Of a stretch of DNA of 38,412 nt, positions 8,691 to 16,259 are shown in pieces. A program made the translations under genes and the position numbers. Position 1 is the stretch's first letter. The number at the start of each line of letters is the position of its first letter. The notes under the pieces were generated by a model. The model worked only from the letters and a program-made list of their open reading frames with translations, was not told the DNA's origin and did no database searches. The DNA is from Verrucomicrobiota bacterium (GTDB lineage Bacteria > Verrucomicrobiota > Verrucomicrobiia > Chthoniobacterales > UBA10450), in NCBI GenBank assembly GCA_003218885.1, contig QHOV01000141.1:1-38412 (forward strand). Direction: 5' to 3'.

Positions 8691-9446
8691 TTAACGCAAA
8701 CCGCCCGCGATTACTAGCGTTTCGCCGGTGATCCACGCCGAGTTGTCTGAAGCGAAGAACACCGCAGCCGGCGCGATGTCTTCCGTTTGTCCGACGCGGC
8801 CGAGCGGCGTCTGTGATTCAAACATTTTCCGCATTTCGCCTTCGGTGTAACCGCCGGCGATCGCTCCCTCTGTGATCACCATGCCGGGATTGATGGAGTT
8901 GACGCGGATCTTGCGAGGCCCAAGCTCCTTCGCAAGCGTACGCGTAATCGCGTCCACTGCGGCTTTGGTCGCGTTGTAAACCACGGCAGTTGGTGGAGTC
9001 AGAGAACTGGCGAGCGAACCGATGTTGATGATGCTGCCGCCGGCGGAATTGAAATGCTTGAGCGCTTCTTGCGTGACGAGAAGCATCCCGAGAACGTTGG
9101 TATCAAACATTCTGTGAAACTGTTTCTCGGAGACTTCTTCGAGGGGCACGAATTCGTAAACCCCGGCGTTATTAACCAGGATGTCGATCTTGCCGAAGGC
9201 TTTCTCCGCTTCAGCGAAGAGCCGCTCGATTTCTGCCTTCTTCGCGACGTTGCCCTGGATCGCGATTGCTTTTCCGCCGTGCTTACTAATTTCGTCCACC
9301 ACGCGATCTGCGTCTTGCTTTGCAGAAGCGTAGTTAACGGCGACGGACGCCCCTTCCGCCGCGAACTCTTTCGCGATGCCCGCGCCAATCCCCTTCGACG
9401 CTCCCGTTATTACCGCAACTTTTCCATTTAATTTTCCATTTTTCAT
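8691..9446 (-). CDS. Classical short-chain dehydrogenase/reductase (glucose 1-dehydrogenase-like)
   Basis: A 251-residue classical SDR. It has the cofactor motif TGASKGIG at 14-21, NNAG at 92-95, a catalytic serine around 144-148 (IGSLASS) and the YNATK motif with Tyr157 and Lys161. The PG motif (INPGMV) and the C-terminal SAWITGETLVIAGG are typical of the FabG/glucose dehydrogenase-like group. It will oxidise or reduce an alcohol/ketone with NAD(P)H in the cytoplasm; the substrate is not predictable. AAAGGA precedes the ATG at 9446. The gap to the other SDR is only 20 bp and the two share a similar N-terminus (MKNGKLNGKV and MENGKPNGKV), so they are probably one operon and possibly old duplicates. 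Confidence 0.93.
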   Translation of the reverse strand: MKNGKLNGKVAVITGASKGIGAGIAKEFAAEGASVAVNYASAKQDADRVVDEISKHGGKAIAIQGNVAKKAEIERLFAEAEKAFGKIDILVNNAGVYEFVPLEEVSEKQFHRMFDTNVLGMLLVTQEALKHFNSAGGSIINIGSLASSLTPPTAVVYNATKAAVDAITRTLAKELGPRKIRVNSINPGMVITEGAIAGGYTEGEMRKMFESQTPLGRVGQTEDIAPAAVFFASDNSAWITGETLVIAGGLR

Positions 9447-9466
9447 TTGTGTTCCTTTGATTTCTT

Positions 9467-10231
9467 TTACCAGGGAAGTCGTTGGCCAAGATGGAAGAAC
9501 CCGCCGCTCGGACCGTCATCGGGCAGCGTGGCAAGTTGCGCGCTCGTCTTTCCGCCCTCGCTAGGTTCCATCGGCGCGTTTGGGCCGCCCATCTCGGTTT
9601 TCACCCAGCCGGGATGCGCGGAGTTCACTTTGATTTTGTTGTCACGCAATTCGTAGGCGAGATGCACCGTGAAAGAATTTAGCGCAGCTTTCGATGCGTC
9701 GTAAGCGAAAGTCTTGAACGCGTAAATCGGCGAGTTCGGATCGGAATGCAACGTGAGAGAACTCAGGATGCTGGAAACATTCACGATTCGGCCTGCCGGA
9801 GCTTTGCGTATGAGCGGCAACAGTTTTTGCGTGAGTGCGACAGGCGCAAAGAAGTTCGTCTCGAATGTTTCGCGCAACATCTCAGTCGATACCGCGGTAA
9901 CGGGGTTTGGTCCTGTACCAGTTGGGGAAATTTGGCTCTCTTTCAAAACCCCCGCGTTGTTAACCAGAATATCCAGCCGCCCGTACTTTTTTGCGAAGTA
10001 ATCGTAAGCCTTCTGATGATCCTGCGATTTGGTAACATCAAAGCCCAGAGTTTCCGCGGTAATGCCTTCGTCACGAAGCTTCACAGCTGCGGCTTCGCCT
10101 TTTTCCGGATCGCGTGATCCAAGAACGACAACGATGCCTTGCTTGCCGAGCTCGCGTGCGGTCTCCAAACCGAGACCGCGATTAGCGCCAGTAATGAATG
10201 CAACTTTTCCGTTTGGTTTTCCGTTTTCCAT
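9467..10231 (-). CDS. Short-chain dehydrogenase (carbonyl reductase-like)
   Basis: A 254-residue SDR with TGANRGLG at 14-21, NNAG at 91-94, NVSS at 151-154 and YDASK at 177-181, so the Ser-Tyr-Lys triad is intact. The long insertion before the catalytic tyrosine (LHSDPNSPIYAFKTF) and the GLGLETARELGKQG start resemble the carbonyl reductase-like SDRs that reduce xenobiotic ketones with NADPH. The ORF track gives MLMENG; I prefer the second ATG at 10231 because the AAAGG then has normal spacing, whereas it crowds the first ATG. It is upstream of the other SDR by 20 bp and likely co-transcribed. Confidence 0.92.
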   Translation of the reverse strand: MENGKPNGKVAFITGANRGLGLETARELGKQGIVVVLGSRDPEKGEAAAVKLRDEGITAETLGFDVTKSQDHQKAYDYFAKKYGRLDILVNNAGVLKESQISPTGTGPNPVTAVSTEMLRETFETNFFAPVALTQKLLPLIRKAPAGRIVNVSSILSSLTLHSDPNSPIYAFKTFAYDASKAALNSFTVHLAYELRDNKIKVNSAHPGWVKTEMGGPNAPMEPSEGGKTSAQLATLPDDGPSGGFFHLGQRLPW

Positions 10232-10292
10232 TAACATTTCCCTTTGATTAGTTGTGTTTGAGAGATTTCATGGTGACGAAGCGCTGTTCTCG

Positions 10293-10634
10293 CTAGCTAG
10301 CCGTTGGCGCTAATCCAAGCGATTGAAGCGTCGTCGCCGTGAGTGTCCCTGTGACGCTCAAGTCGTGGTCTTCTTGATAACGCGCGAGAGCGGCCTCGGT
10401 TTCGTCTCCCTCAACTCCGTCGACCGCGCCGCGATAGTAACCAAGTTTCGCAAGCTGTGATTGAACTGCGCTTACGGTCGAACTATTTCCGTACTGATCC
10501 GAACCAACATAGGTGAAGCCGCCGACGCGGCCGCCACCAAAACCGCCTCCGCCACCGTGAGGGCCTGCCCACGCTGGCTGACTAAGACTGACAAGAGCGC
10601 TGCTTACTAAAGTGAGTAATTTAATCTTTTTCAT
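10293..10634 (-). CDS. Small exported peptidoglycan-binding-domain protein
   Basis: A 113-residue protein. The signal peptide (MKKIKLLTLVSSALVSLSQPAWA) precedes a glycine-rich linker (GPHGGGGGFGGGRVGG) and a PG_binding_1 domain (VSAVQSQLAKLGYYRGAVDG...LARYQEDHDLSVTG). The domain is close in style to the C-terminus of the protein at 7611-8648, so the two may be paralogues sharing an envelope role. The ORF track begins 12 codons upstream; the ATG at 10634 gives a normal signal peptide. No catalytic domain is present. Confidence 0.82.
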   Translation of the reverse strand: MKKIKLLTLVSSALVSLSQPAWAGPHGGGGGFGGGRVGGFTYVGSDQYGNSSTVSAVQSQLAKLGYYRGAVDGVEGDETEAALARYQEDHDLSVTGTLTATTLQSLGLAPTAS

Positions 10635-10903
10635 AGCATCAAATCTCGTAGCCGTCCGCTTCGCAGCCATTGCGCGTCCGCAGGATTGTAGGGTCCTACC
10701 GAAGAGTCGCTCCGGGCTCTCTCCTTCGGGAGAGGAACGCGTAGCATAGCGATCTTGGCTGTGGGGCCGGCGAGCGTCTCGCCTGCCGCATGAGTGGTGT
10801 CAGAGTCATCTACAGTCAGCGAATGGGCTGTTCGCAAGCGCCAGCGTGCGTTTTTTTTTGTATTCGTACTCAGCATTTTCTCCTCGTTTTCGTGGTCCGT
10901 TGG
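10635..10903. other. 269-bp spacer with a UUCG-type hairpin
   Basis: No convincing gene lies here on either strand; listed ORFs have no family features. A perfect CTCTCC-TTCG-GGAGAG hairpin sits at 10719-10734, but neither side has a T-run, so it is not a canonical intrinsic terminator. A run of nine T residues occurs near 10850. Confidence 0.5.
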
Positions 10904-11107
10904 TTAAGCGACCGATTGATCCTTGTTTGGCGAAGAGAGTCCGAGCAACTCAGCAAGGCGCGATTCGTAAGATTCACACGTCGGACAATCACCATTCGCC
11001 TCAACCCATTCTGGATGTTCGACGCGCAACGCGTCGTGTATCTGTCGTTGAAGTTGAGCGTAAGAGCGGATCTCCTCCGTCGGTTTCGGAAGAGCCTTTG
11101 TTTCCAT
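10904..11107 (-). CDS. Small uncharacterised soluble protein (67 aa)
   Basis: The frame encodes METKALPKPTEEIRSYAQLQ, then RQIHDALRVEHPEWVEANGD, a CPTCESYESRLAELL segment and a short acidic/polar tail. It reads like a compact helical protein with a CxxC pair (CPTC) that could bind metal or be redox active. I do not recognise a named family. The ORF track starts at 11215, but a 7-bp hairpin (GGCGGCG-ATTGAAA-CGCCGCC at 11121-11141) lies just upstream, so the ATG at 11107 is preferred; the ATG at 11143 is the alternative. No strong ribosome binding site is visible. Confidence 0.6.
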   Translation of the reverse strand: METKALPKPTEEIRSYAQLQRQIHDALRVEHPEWVEANGDCPTCESYESRLAELLGLSSPNKDQSVA

Positions 11108-11331
11108 GACCTGAAACGTCGGCGGCGATTGAAACGCCGCCATTTCGCGTATGCAGGATTTTCCAGTGACACTTCGGAGGTGATTCGTGATCCCTCTTTC
11201 GAGGTAGCAAATCAATCGAACGAAAGAAGCCGACTAAAAACGAAAGCGCGAGGCAGCTACAGAGCCGCTAAGGCGGCGCGCAGTCGCATTCACAGCGGTA
11301 AAGCATAAAACGGGACGGTCGCGCCACTCTA

Positions 11332-11793
11332 TTATGCAGGCGATTTCTTAGCGGATCGTAGCCTGATGTTGATCTCGGAGGCGAGCGTGCGGTGGACGGG
11401 GCATTTGCCGGCAATCTCCGTCAGCTTCGCGTGCTGTTCGGAGGTCAAAGGGCCGGTGAGTTCGAGTTCAACATCGATTCTGTCCACCATGCCATCCTTG
11501 GTTTCGCATTCCTCGCAATCTCTTGCGTGAATACGCGAGTGCCAGAGCGAAACTGCGATGTTCTCGAGAGGAAATTGTTTCCGGCGCGCGTAAAGACCAA
11601 CGGTCATGGAAGTGCAAACGCCAAGGCTTGCCAGCAAATAATCGTAAGGATCGGGCCCGGCATCGCCGCCGCCTGCGCTCACCGGTTCGTCAGCGACAAG
11701 GCGATGCTTACCCGCAATGATTTCCTGTTTAAAGCTGTCGGCGCCGCCGCGCACGACGATTTTAGGCGTTTTATTATCGTTCTGTTCGGCCAT
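11332..11793 (-). CDS. OsmC/Ohr-family peroxide-detoxifying protein
   Basis: A 153-residue OsmC-like protein. The two active cysteines are present: Cys60 in ASLGVCTSMTVGLYAR and Cys131 in GKCPVHRTL. These reduce organic hydroperoxides through a thiol-disulphide cycle, usually re-reduced by lipoyl proteins. The long ORF start in the track overlaps the DoxX gene; the ATG at 11793 lies 8 bp after the DoxX stop and gives the normal family length. Together with DoxX and the PEP mutase-like gene it forms a minus-strand run. Whether it belongs to the OsmC, Ohr or YhfA subgroup is not certain; the sequence CPVHRTL is closest to the YhfA/OsmC-like branch. Confidence 0.92.
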   Translation of the reverse strand: MAEQNDNKTPKIVVRGGADSFKQEIIAGKHRLVADEPVSAGGGDAGPDPYDYLLASLGVCTSMTVGLYARRKQFPLENIAVSLWHSRIHARDCEECETKDGMVDRIDVELELTGPLTSEQHAKLTEIAGKCPVHRTLASEINIRLRSAKKSPA

Positions 11794-11801
11794 AATCGGG
11801 A

Positions 11802-12176
11802 TCACGCGCGCAGGATACCTGCGAACGCGTCGCGGTATCGCCACACGAGAAACAATTCGAGAACGGTGACAACGATTGCTGGCGCCAGTCCCTCGGGCGC
11901 CAGCAAAATGTGGAATAGCCAAATGTTTACTATGATTGCGCCCAGAATCGTCAGGCCCAGCGGGACAAAGCGGCCGATCAACAAAAGCAAGCCGCCGATG
12001 ACCTGGAGCGCGCCGATTACGTAAATGTGACCACTGGCAACAAACGCATGCAAATATTCACCGGCCAGACCTTGCGGCGGTGGAGGCATCGGGATGAAAT
12101 GCAGGAACGCGTTCGAACCGAAGACAACGAAGATTAGTCCGAGCAGAACGCGGGCAATAATGGTAGCGATTTTCAT
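11802..12176 (-). CDS. DoxX-family membrane protein
   Basis: A 124-residue protein with four predicted membrane helices: ATIIARVLLGLIFVVFG, YVIGALQVIGGLLLLIG, LGLTILGAIIVNIWLF and APAIVVTVLELFLVW. The RVLLGLIFVVFGSN start and the GxxxxIGGLLLLIGRFVPLG middle are typical of DoxX-like proteins, which are found next to oxidative-stress and thiol genes. It is separated by 8 bp from the OsmC gene, so they are surely co-transcribed. The ATG at 12176 is chosen over the upstream ATG because the extra 24 residues are unrelated to the family. Its biochemical role is not established. Confidence 0.88.
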   Translation of the reverse strand: MKIATIIARVLLGLIFVVFGSNAFLHFIPMPPPPQGLAGEYLHAFVASGHIYVIGALQVIGGLLLLIGRFVPLGLTILGAIIVNIWLFHILLAPEGLAPAIVVTVLELFLVWRYRDAFAGILRA

Positions 12177-12248
12177 TCGCGCACAGTGGCCTGATTGGCT
12201 AGAAATTCCAATCCCAATCTTGCTGGAGCAGACTGCGGACGAGAGCAA

Positions 12249-13085
12249 TCATGATTTTCGCCTAAACAGTTCGTTCAAATCGGCGGAAGGAGCGTTATTG
12301 GCCAGAAGGTTGAATGTGCCGTTTGTTTTCATGTCTTGCGCGGCGCGGAGGAATGCGCCCCACGCAGCGAGGGCAAGACCGGAGCCGACGGAGATGCGGC
12401 GCACACCGAGATCAGCTAGTTGGGAAAATGAAAGCTGATGATTGAATCCGGAGACGAGAACGTTGACAGGTCTCGGCGCGACTGTCTTTACGATTTGTGC
12501 AATGTCATCCGGATTCCTAACACCCGGCGCGTAGAGGCAATCGGCGCCGGCTTCGGCGTAGGCATTGAGTCGGTCGAGAGCGGTGTGCAATGGATTGGGA
12601 TCCCCGATGAGCCACGCTTCGCAACGGCCCGTTAGCACGACGTCAGTTTTCGAAGCGTCAATCGCAGCGCGTGCCGCGCGAATCCGTTCGACTGCGAGAT
12701 TTCTCTCATAGAGCGGCGCATCGGCGTGTCCCGTACTGTCTTCGATCGACAGACCAGCAATTCCTGTTGCGAGACAAAGACGCACGTTTTCCGCGACGTC
12801 TTCGGGTTCGTCGGCGTAGCCAGCTTGGAAGTCTGCGTTCACCGGCAATGCGGTAGCTGCCACAATTTCGCGGATGTGCGCGAGCATTTCGTCACGCGGA
12901 ACCGCACCATCAGGTTTCCCGCGTGAAAAAGCGAAGCCTGCCGAGGTCGTAGCTAGCGCTTTGAATCCAAGGCGCTCCAAGTAGATCGCTGTTCCGATAT
13001 CCCAGGGGTTTGGAAGCACGAAGCATCCGGACTCGTGCATCGCGCGAAATTGTGCAGCTTCTGAGGCATTCTGAATTGATGTCAT
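12249..13085 (-). CDS. Isocitrate lyase/PEP mutase superfamily protein
   Basis: A 278-residue protein of the PEP mutase/methylisocitrate lyase fold. Seen are FVLPNPWDIGTA, TTSAGFAFSRG, the metal/substrate loop VNADFQAGYAD, SIEDSTG and LTGRCEAWL. The KKCGH-type loop of true isocitrate lyases is absent, so it belongs to the broad branch that includes oxaloacetate hydrolase- and phosphonate-like lyases of unknown substrate. The frame can begin at a TTG (13091) but ATG at 13085 is more likely. It is the first gene of a run with DoxX and OsmC, with a 72-bp gap. Confidence 0.88.
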   Translation of the reverse strand: MTSIQNASEAAQFRAMHESGCFVLPNPWDIGTAIYLERLGFKALATTSAGFAFSRGKPDGAVPRDEMLAHIREIVAATALPVNADFQAGYADEPEDVAENVRLCLATGIAGLSIEDSTGHADAPLYERNLAVERIRAARAAIDASKTDVVLTGRCEAWLIGDPNPLHTALDRLNAYAEAGADCLYAPGVRNPDDIAQIVKTVAPRPVNVLVSGFNHQLSFSQLADLGVRRISVGSGLALAAWGAFLRAAQDMKTNGTFNLLANNAPSADLNELFRRKS

Positions 13086-13136
13086 CGCCAAAGTTACTCT
13101 GCTCTGACCACAGCGCGATGTTTCAGCTTTGCATTT

Positions 13137-13300
13137 AGCGCCAAAGGCGCTGCGTCATCCGAAGCCTGGGGCATCGCCCCAGGGTTTCTGGAATTCGTTC
13201 GAAAAGTGAAGCGCGCCTTCAGCGCTGGCGCTTTTCCTGGGGTGGCGTGAATCCTGGGACGCTGTTCCAGGCTGATGTTGAATTGCGCGTCTTTGGCGCC
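13137..13300. repeat. Palindrome-rich intergenic segment
   Basis: The 264-bp spacer between the PEP mutase-like gene and the cupin pseudogene has several perfect palindromes: AGCGCC-AAA-GGCGCT at 13137-13151 and CCTGGGGC-ATC-GCCCCAGG at 13165-13183. Further partial copies of the CCTGGGG and GGCGCC words follow to about 13300. The 73-aa ORF across it shows no protein family and its composition follows the repeats, so I treat it as non-coding repeat DNA. Confidence 0.55.
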
Positions 13301-13349
13301 TGAAGAACTTCGCAACAGAGATACGCGAGACGTGAGTGAAGCGCTTTAA

Positions 13350-13822
13350 CTATTTTGGTCTCTCTCGCGCGGCTTTCCAAATCTGTCGCAGCGGACCTTG
13401 AGCGCCGTAGATCGGATCATTGTCTGGAATTGGCAGAGCCGCGATTCTCTGATCGGCTTTGGGCCGCTCGCTGGGCAAACCCCGAAGCAAATCCCATTCG
13501 CGTCCATCCGGGTACGCCCCGACAACGCCAAAGTCGTCGCGGGCGCCAATGTTCTGGTGCGCCACAAATAAACTCCAAGCACCTCGTGCGTCGTGCTGTG
13601 GTAATGCGTAAAGGGATAAACACCGTTTCGCCACGAGTTGGTCCAGTTGTTCTCGGCAAAGGATTGTTCAATAACGGATGCGCCATCTTCCGCTTCCGTT
13701 GAGAATGCCTGCCGATACAATAGCAAAGGCAGGTCGCTATTTGGGAAAACGCCGTCGTCTTTAAATTTGAACTGTTCGGGTTCAACCAATTCCTGCTGTT
13801 TAACGGTGGGATGGGCTTGCAT
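13350..13822 (-). pseudogene. Cupin (YjlB-like) pseudogene with internal deletion and frameshift
   Basis: From ATG 13822 the minus strand reads like a YjlB-type cupin: FKDDGVFPNSDLPLLLYRQ, NNWTNSWRNGVYPFTHYHST, THEVLGV. The next cupin part then appears in another frame: HQNIGARDDFGVVGAYPDG, EWDLLRGLPSERPKADQRIA and DPIYGAQGPLRQIW to a stop at 13350. The piece that should lie between (the strand ending in a VVIPAGTGH-like motif, roughly 30 residues) is missing, and only about 11 nt join the two halves. So a deletion of some 80-90 bp removed part of the beta-barrel including metal ligands and shifted the frame. The 390-aa ORF listed across it is an accidental fusion of frames. Confidence 0.82.
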
Positions 13823-13933
13823 ATGTAATGCAATATCGAACCGGTCGTGTTGGTCAAATATTCTCATCAGCCAGGTCGCGTATTGCCTTTCCGAATATCG
13901 AGCGTATGGCAACGCAATACCGCTGAAGCTGCC

Positions 13934-15202
13934 ATGCAAGAACCAACAGGCGTGTCTCAATTGGTCGAGCATCTCTTCCGTCATGAGGCGGGAAAAATGG
14001 TGGCGACGCTGACTCGAATTTTCGGGATCGAGCGCTGGAACCTGGCGGAAGATGTGGTGCAGGAAGCGCTCTCGCGCGCGTTGCAGACATGGCCATATCG
14101 CGGGATTCCAGAAAATCCATCCGCCTGGATCATGCGCGCGTCGCGCAATCTCGCGCTCGATGTGATCCGGCGTGAAAAGAGTTTCCGCGCAAAAGAAGCC
14201 GAGATCGCGCGCTTGATCGAGCTCGACGGATCTGCATCCGACGCCGCAATTTTTTCCGAACACGAAATCGCCGACGATCGATTGCGGATGATGTTCGTGT
14301 GCTGTCATCCAGTCATTCCGCGGGAGGCGCAGGTGGCACTGGCATTGAAAACACTCTGCGGCTTCAGCGTGGCGGAAATCAGTCATGCATTCCTGACGAC
14401 CGAAGTGGCGATTGCCAAGCGATTGACGCGCGCGAAACAAAAAATCCAGGAAGCGCAGGTTCCATTCGAGATTCCTGTCGGCGATGAGTTGACGCGGCGG
14501 CTCGATAGCGTTCTGCAATCGCTCTACCTGCTCTTCAACGAAGGTTACAAAGCCTCCACCGGCGAAAACCTCATCCGCGAAGAACTCTGTCAGGAAGCAA
14601 TCCGCCTCACGGAATTACTGGCACAACGTCGCGCCGGGAATAAGCCCAAGACGCATGCCTTGCTCGCATTGATGCTGTTGAATGCCGCGCGGATTCCCAC
14701 TCGGCAAGATGACGAGGGTAACCTGCTTCGACTTGAAGAACAGGATAGGACACGCTGGGATCAGGCGATGATCGCGCGCGGTATGTCTCACCTGCACCAG
14801 TCCGCTGCAGGTGAGGCGCTCAGCGAATATCATCTTCAAGCGGGTATCGCTGCCTGTCACGCAACGGCAACTAATTATTCAGAGACGGATTGGTCCAAGA
14901 TTCTTTCGTTATACGATCGATTGAGAGAGTTGGATGATTCGCCTGTGGTCGCGCTTAATCGCGCAGTAGCCGTCGCAAATGTTAGCGGTCCGAAAGCAGG
15001 ATTGGAAGCAGTGCGCGCCATACGTGAGCGCGAAAGATTAGGTTCGTATTACTTATTGTATTCAGTGATCGGCGAGCTCGAGATGAGGTTGAACAACCGT
15101 GAAACCGCTGCGCAAGAGTTCCGCAAGGCGTTTGAACTGGCCGAGACGAAATCGGAGCGAGCTTTTCTTTTAAAACGATTGCAGCGCTGCCTGGACAGCT
15201 AG
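13934..15202 (+). CDS. ECF42-type RNA polymerase sigma factor with C-terminal TPR-like domain
   Basis: A 422-residue sigma factor. Region 2 covers about residues 10-80 (WNLAEDVVQEALSRALQTWP, NPSAWIMRASRNLALDVIRR). Region 4 has the helix-turn-helix CGFSVAEISHAFLTTEVAIAKRLTRAK. The long C-terminal half (about 170-420; LYLLFNEGYKAS, EAIRLTELL, LNRAVAVANVSGP, YYLLYSVIGELEM) is the TPR/DUF6596 extension typical of group ECF42. This group has no linked anti-sigma factor and is regularly encoded beside DGPF/YCII proteins, exactly as here. The ATG at 13934 gives the family start; the ORF track start is 29 codons too long. It probably activates the two TGTCCTAA-type promoters downstream. Its own upstream region lacks that motif, so autoregulation is not evident. 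Confidence 0.93.
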   Translation: MQEPTGVSQLVEHLFRHEAGKMVATLTRIFGIERWNLAEDVVQEALSRALQTWPYRGIPENPSAWIMRASRNLALDVIRREKSFRAKEAEIARLIELDGSASDAAIFSEHEIADDRLRMMFVCCHPVIPREAQVALALKTLCGFSVAEISHAFLTTEVAIAKRLTRAKQKIQEAQVPFEIPVGDELTRRLDSVLQSLYLLFNEGYKASTGENLIREELCQEAIRLTELLAQRRAGNKPKTHALLALMLLNAARIPTRQDDEGNLLRLEEQDRTRWDQAMIARGMSHLHQSAAGEALSEYHLQAGIAACHATATNYSETDWSKILSLYDRLRELDDSPVVALNRAVAVANVSGPKAGLEAVRAIRERERLGSYYLLYSVIGELEMRLNNRETAAQEFRKAFELAETKSERAFLLKRLQRCLDS

Positions 15203-15223
15203 CCTAGTCAATCAGAAAAATTC

Positions 15224-15253
15224 TGTCCTAAGTCGGCGCGCTCGTTCGTCGTA
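15224..15253 (+). promoter_or_regulatory. Probable ECF42-dependent promoter, copy 1
   Basis: The element TGTCCTAA, 15 nt spacer, CGTCGTA lies 43 bp before the start of the first VOC gene. An almost identical element with the same spacer occurs before the DGPF gene. Known ECF42 promoters have a TGTC-type -35 and a CG-rich -10 box, which fits. The 15 nt just before GTA match 14 of 15 between the two copies. Confidence 0.75.
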
Positions 15254-15296
15254 TCTCTGACAGAACTAAAAATCACACATCAACAGAAAGGCAAAT

Positions 15297-15686
15297 ATGA
15301 GCAAGTCAGAGAAGAAACACGCAGCAAGCATCGTTTGGTTTGAAATCCCGGCGGACAACCCGGAACGCGCCAAGGCGTTTTATGGCAATTTGTTTGGCTG
15401 GAAGATCAATCCATTTCCCGGCGGAGGCGACTACTGGCATATCGACACCGGCGGCGCAGATGACACTCCGGATGGTGCACTGAAGAGGCGTCAGCGTCCG
15501 CAAGAACCAATCATCAACTACGTCAGCGTGGATTCGGTAGATAAGTACGCCGATAAAACCGCGAAACTTGGCGGCAAAATCTGCATGGCGAAAACGGCCG
15601 TGCCGCAGATGGGCTACTTCGCCATTTGCCAGGATACTGAGGGCAACGCGTTCGGGATTTGGGAGAGCGACGAAAATGCAAAATAA
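15297..15686 (+). CDS. VOC-family (glyoxalase-like) protein, ECF42 regulon
   Basis: A 129-residue vicinal-oxygen-chelate domain protein. The start VWFEIPADNPERAKAFYGNLFGWKI and the end AVPQMGYFAICQDTEGNAFGIWESD are typical of the single-domain VOC proteins that sit beside ECF42 genes. Such proteins are annotated as glyoxalase/bleomycin-resistance-like but have unproven substrates. GAAAGG precedes the ATG. It lies 94 bp after the sigma factor gene with a putative ECF promoter in between. It is a likely paralogue of the VOC protein at 16260-16631, sharing the ending GxxAFGIxE/D and NAK. Confidence 0.92.
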   Translation: MSKSEKKHAASIVWFEIPADNPERAKAFYGNLFGWKINPFPGGGDYWHIDTGGADDTPDGALKRRQRPQEPIINYVSVDSVDKYADKTAKLGGKICMAKTAVPQMGYFAICQDTEGNAFGIWESDENAK

Positions 15687-15688
15687 TT

Positions 15689-15718
15689 TGTCCTAAACTC
15701 GCCCGCTTGTTCGTCGTA
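15689..15718 (+). promoter_or_regulatory. Probable ECF42-dependent promoter, copy 2
   Basis: TGTCCTAA at 15689-15696, a 15-nt spacer and CGTCGTA at 15712-15718, starting 2 bp after the stop of the VOC gene and ending 52 bp before the DGPF start. Box sequences and spacing equal copy 1, while the flanking DNA differs, which argues for selection. No third copy was seen before 16260, 16682 or 17329. Confidence 0.75.
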
Positions 15719-15770
15719 GTTTTGAAAGCGAGAAAAACAATCAACCATCAACGATCAACTAAAGACTAAT

Positions 15771-16172
15771 ATGAACACACAAAATCAAAATGGATACATG
15801 CTGCTGTTTCGCGGAAATGACTGGCACAAAAGTCTTTCGCCGGAAGAAACACAGAAAGTGACGGATCAATGGATGGCCTGGTTCCGCCGGCTGACCGAAC
15901 AAGGCAAAGCCATCGCCGGCAACCCGCTTGAACGCGAAGGCAAAATCGTCTCGGGCAAAAACCGTGTTGTGTCGGATGGTCCATTCGCAGAATCAAAGGA
16001 AGCGATCGCCGGCTACTTTCTGCTCGACGTCGCCAGTCTCGATGAAGCGGTGGCGATCGCGCAGGAATGCCCAGGCTTGCCGTACGGCGTACGCATCGAG
16101 GTCAGGCCCGTCGCGGGCGAATGTCCGCTGGCGAGCGAGCTCAAGCGCGAAGCGGAGTTTGCCACCGTCTGA
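15771..16172 (+). CDS. DGPF/YCII-domain protein, ECF42 partner
   Basis: A 133-residue YCII-related protein. It has the diagnostic VVSDGPFAESKEAIAGYFLL motif (DGPF) at about residues 66-85 and the family start YMLLFRG. YCII domains form small alpha/beta barrels; DGPF proteins are the most common neighbours of ECF42 sigma factors and their reaction is unknown. It has its own copy of the putative ECF promoter upstream and is followed 87 bp later by a second VOC gene. The Shine-Dalgarno site is poor. A C-terminal tail after VRPVAGE (CPLASELKREAEF) is ordinary for the family. Confidence 0.93.
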   Translation: MNTQNQNGYMLLFRGNDWHKSLSPEETQKVTDQWMAWFRRLTEQGKAIAGNPLEREGKIVSGKNRVVSDGPFAESKEAIAGYFLLDVASLDEAVAIAQECPGLPYGVRIEVRPVAGECPLASELKREAEFATV

Positions 16173-16259
16173 GTAAAGCGGAGATCCCGTCACCTGCCGT
16201 GGATAAATTCGCCCTTAAAAGGCAAGCGAAGTCATTCACCAAATCAGAAAGGATCAAAT

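Noticed and set aside
10719-10734. Intrinsic terminator
   Set aside because: The UUCG hairpin has no T-run on either strand.
10790-11308. 172-aa plus-strand ORF
   Set aside because: Arg/Phe-rich, overlaps the minus-strand small protein, no recognisable domain.
11392-12024. 210-aa plus-strand ORF
   Set aside because: Complement of OsmC and DoxX genes, both of which have clear family motifs.
13094-13315. 73-aa minus-strand ORF
   Set aside because: Codes across palindromic repeats with no protein family; treated as spacer repeat.
13346-14518. 390-aa minus-strand ORF
   Set aside because: Its first part runs antisense through the sigma factor gene and only the last part matches a cupin, which itself is frameshifted; not a single gene.
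16173-16259. Third ECF42 promoter before the second VOC gene
   Set aside because: No TGTCCTAA or CGTCGTA box found in the spacer.
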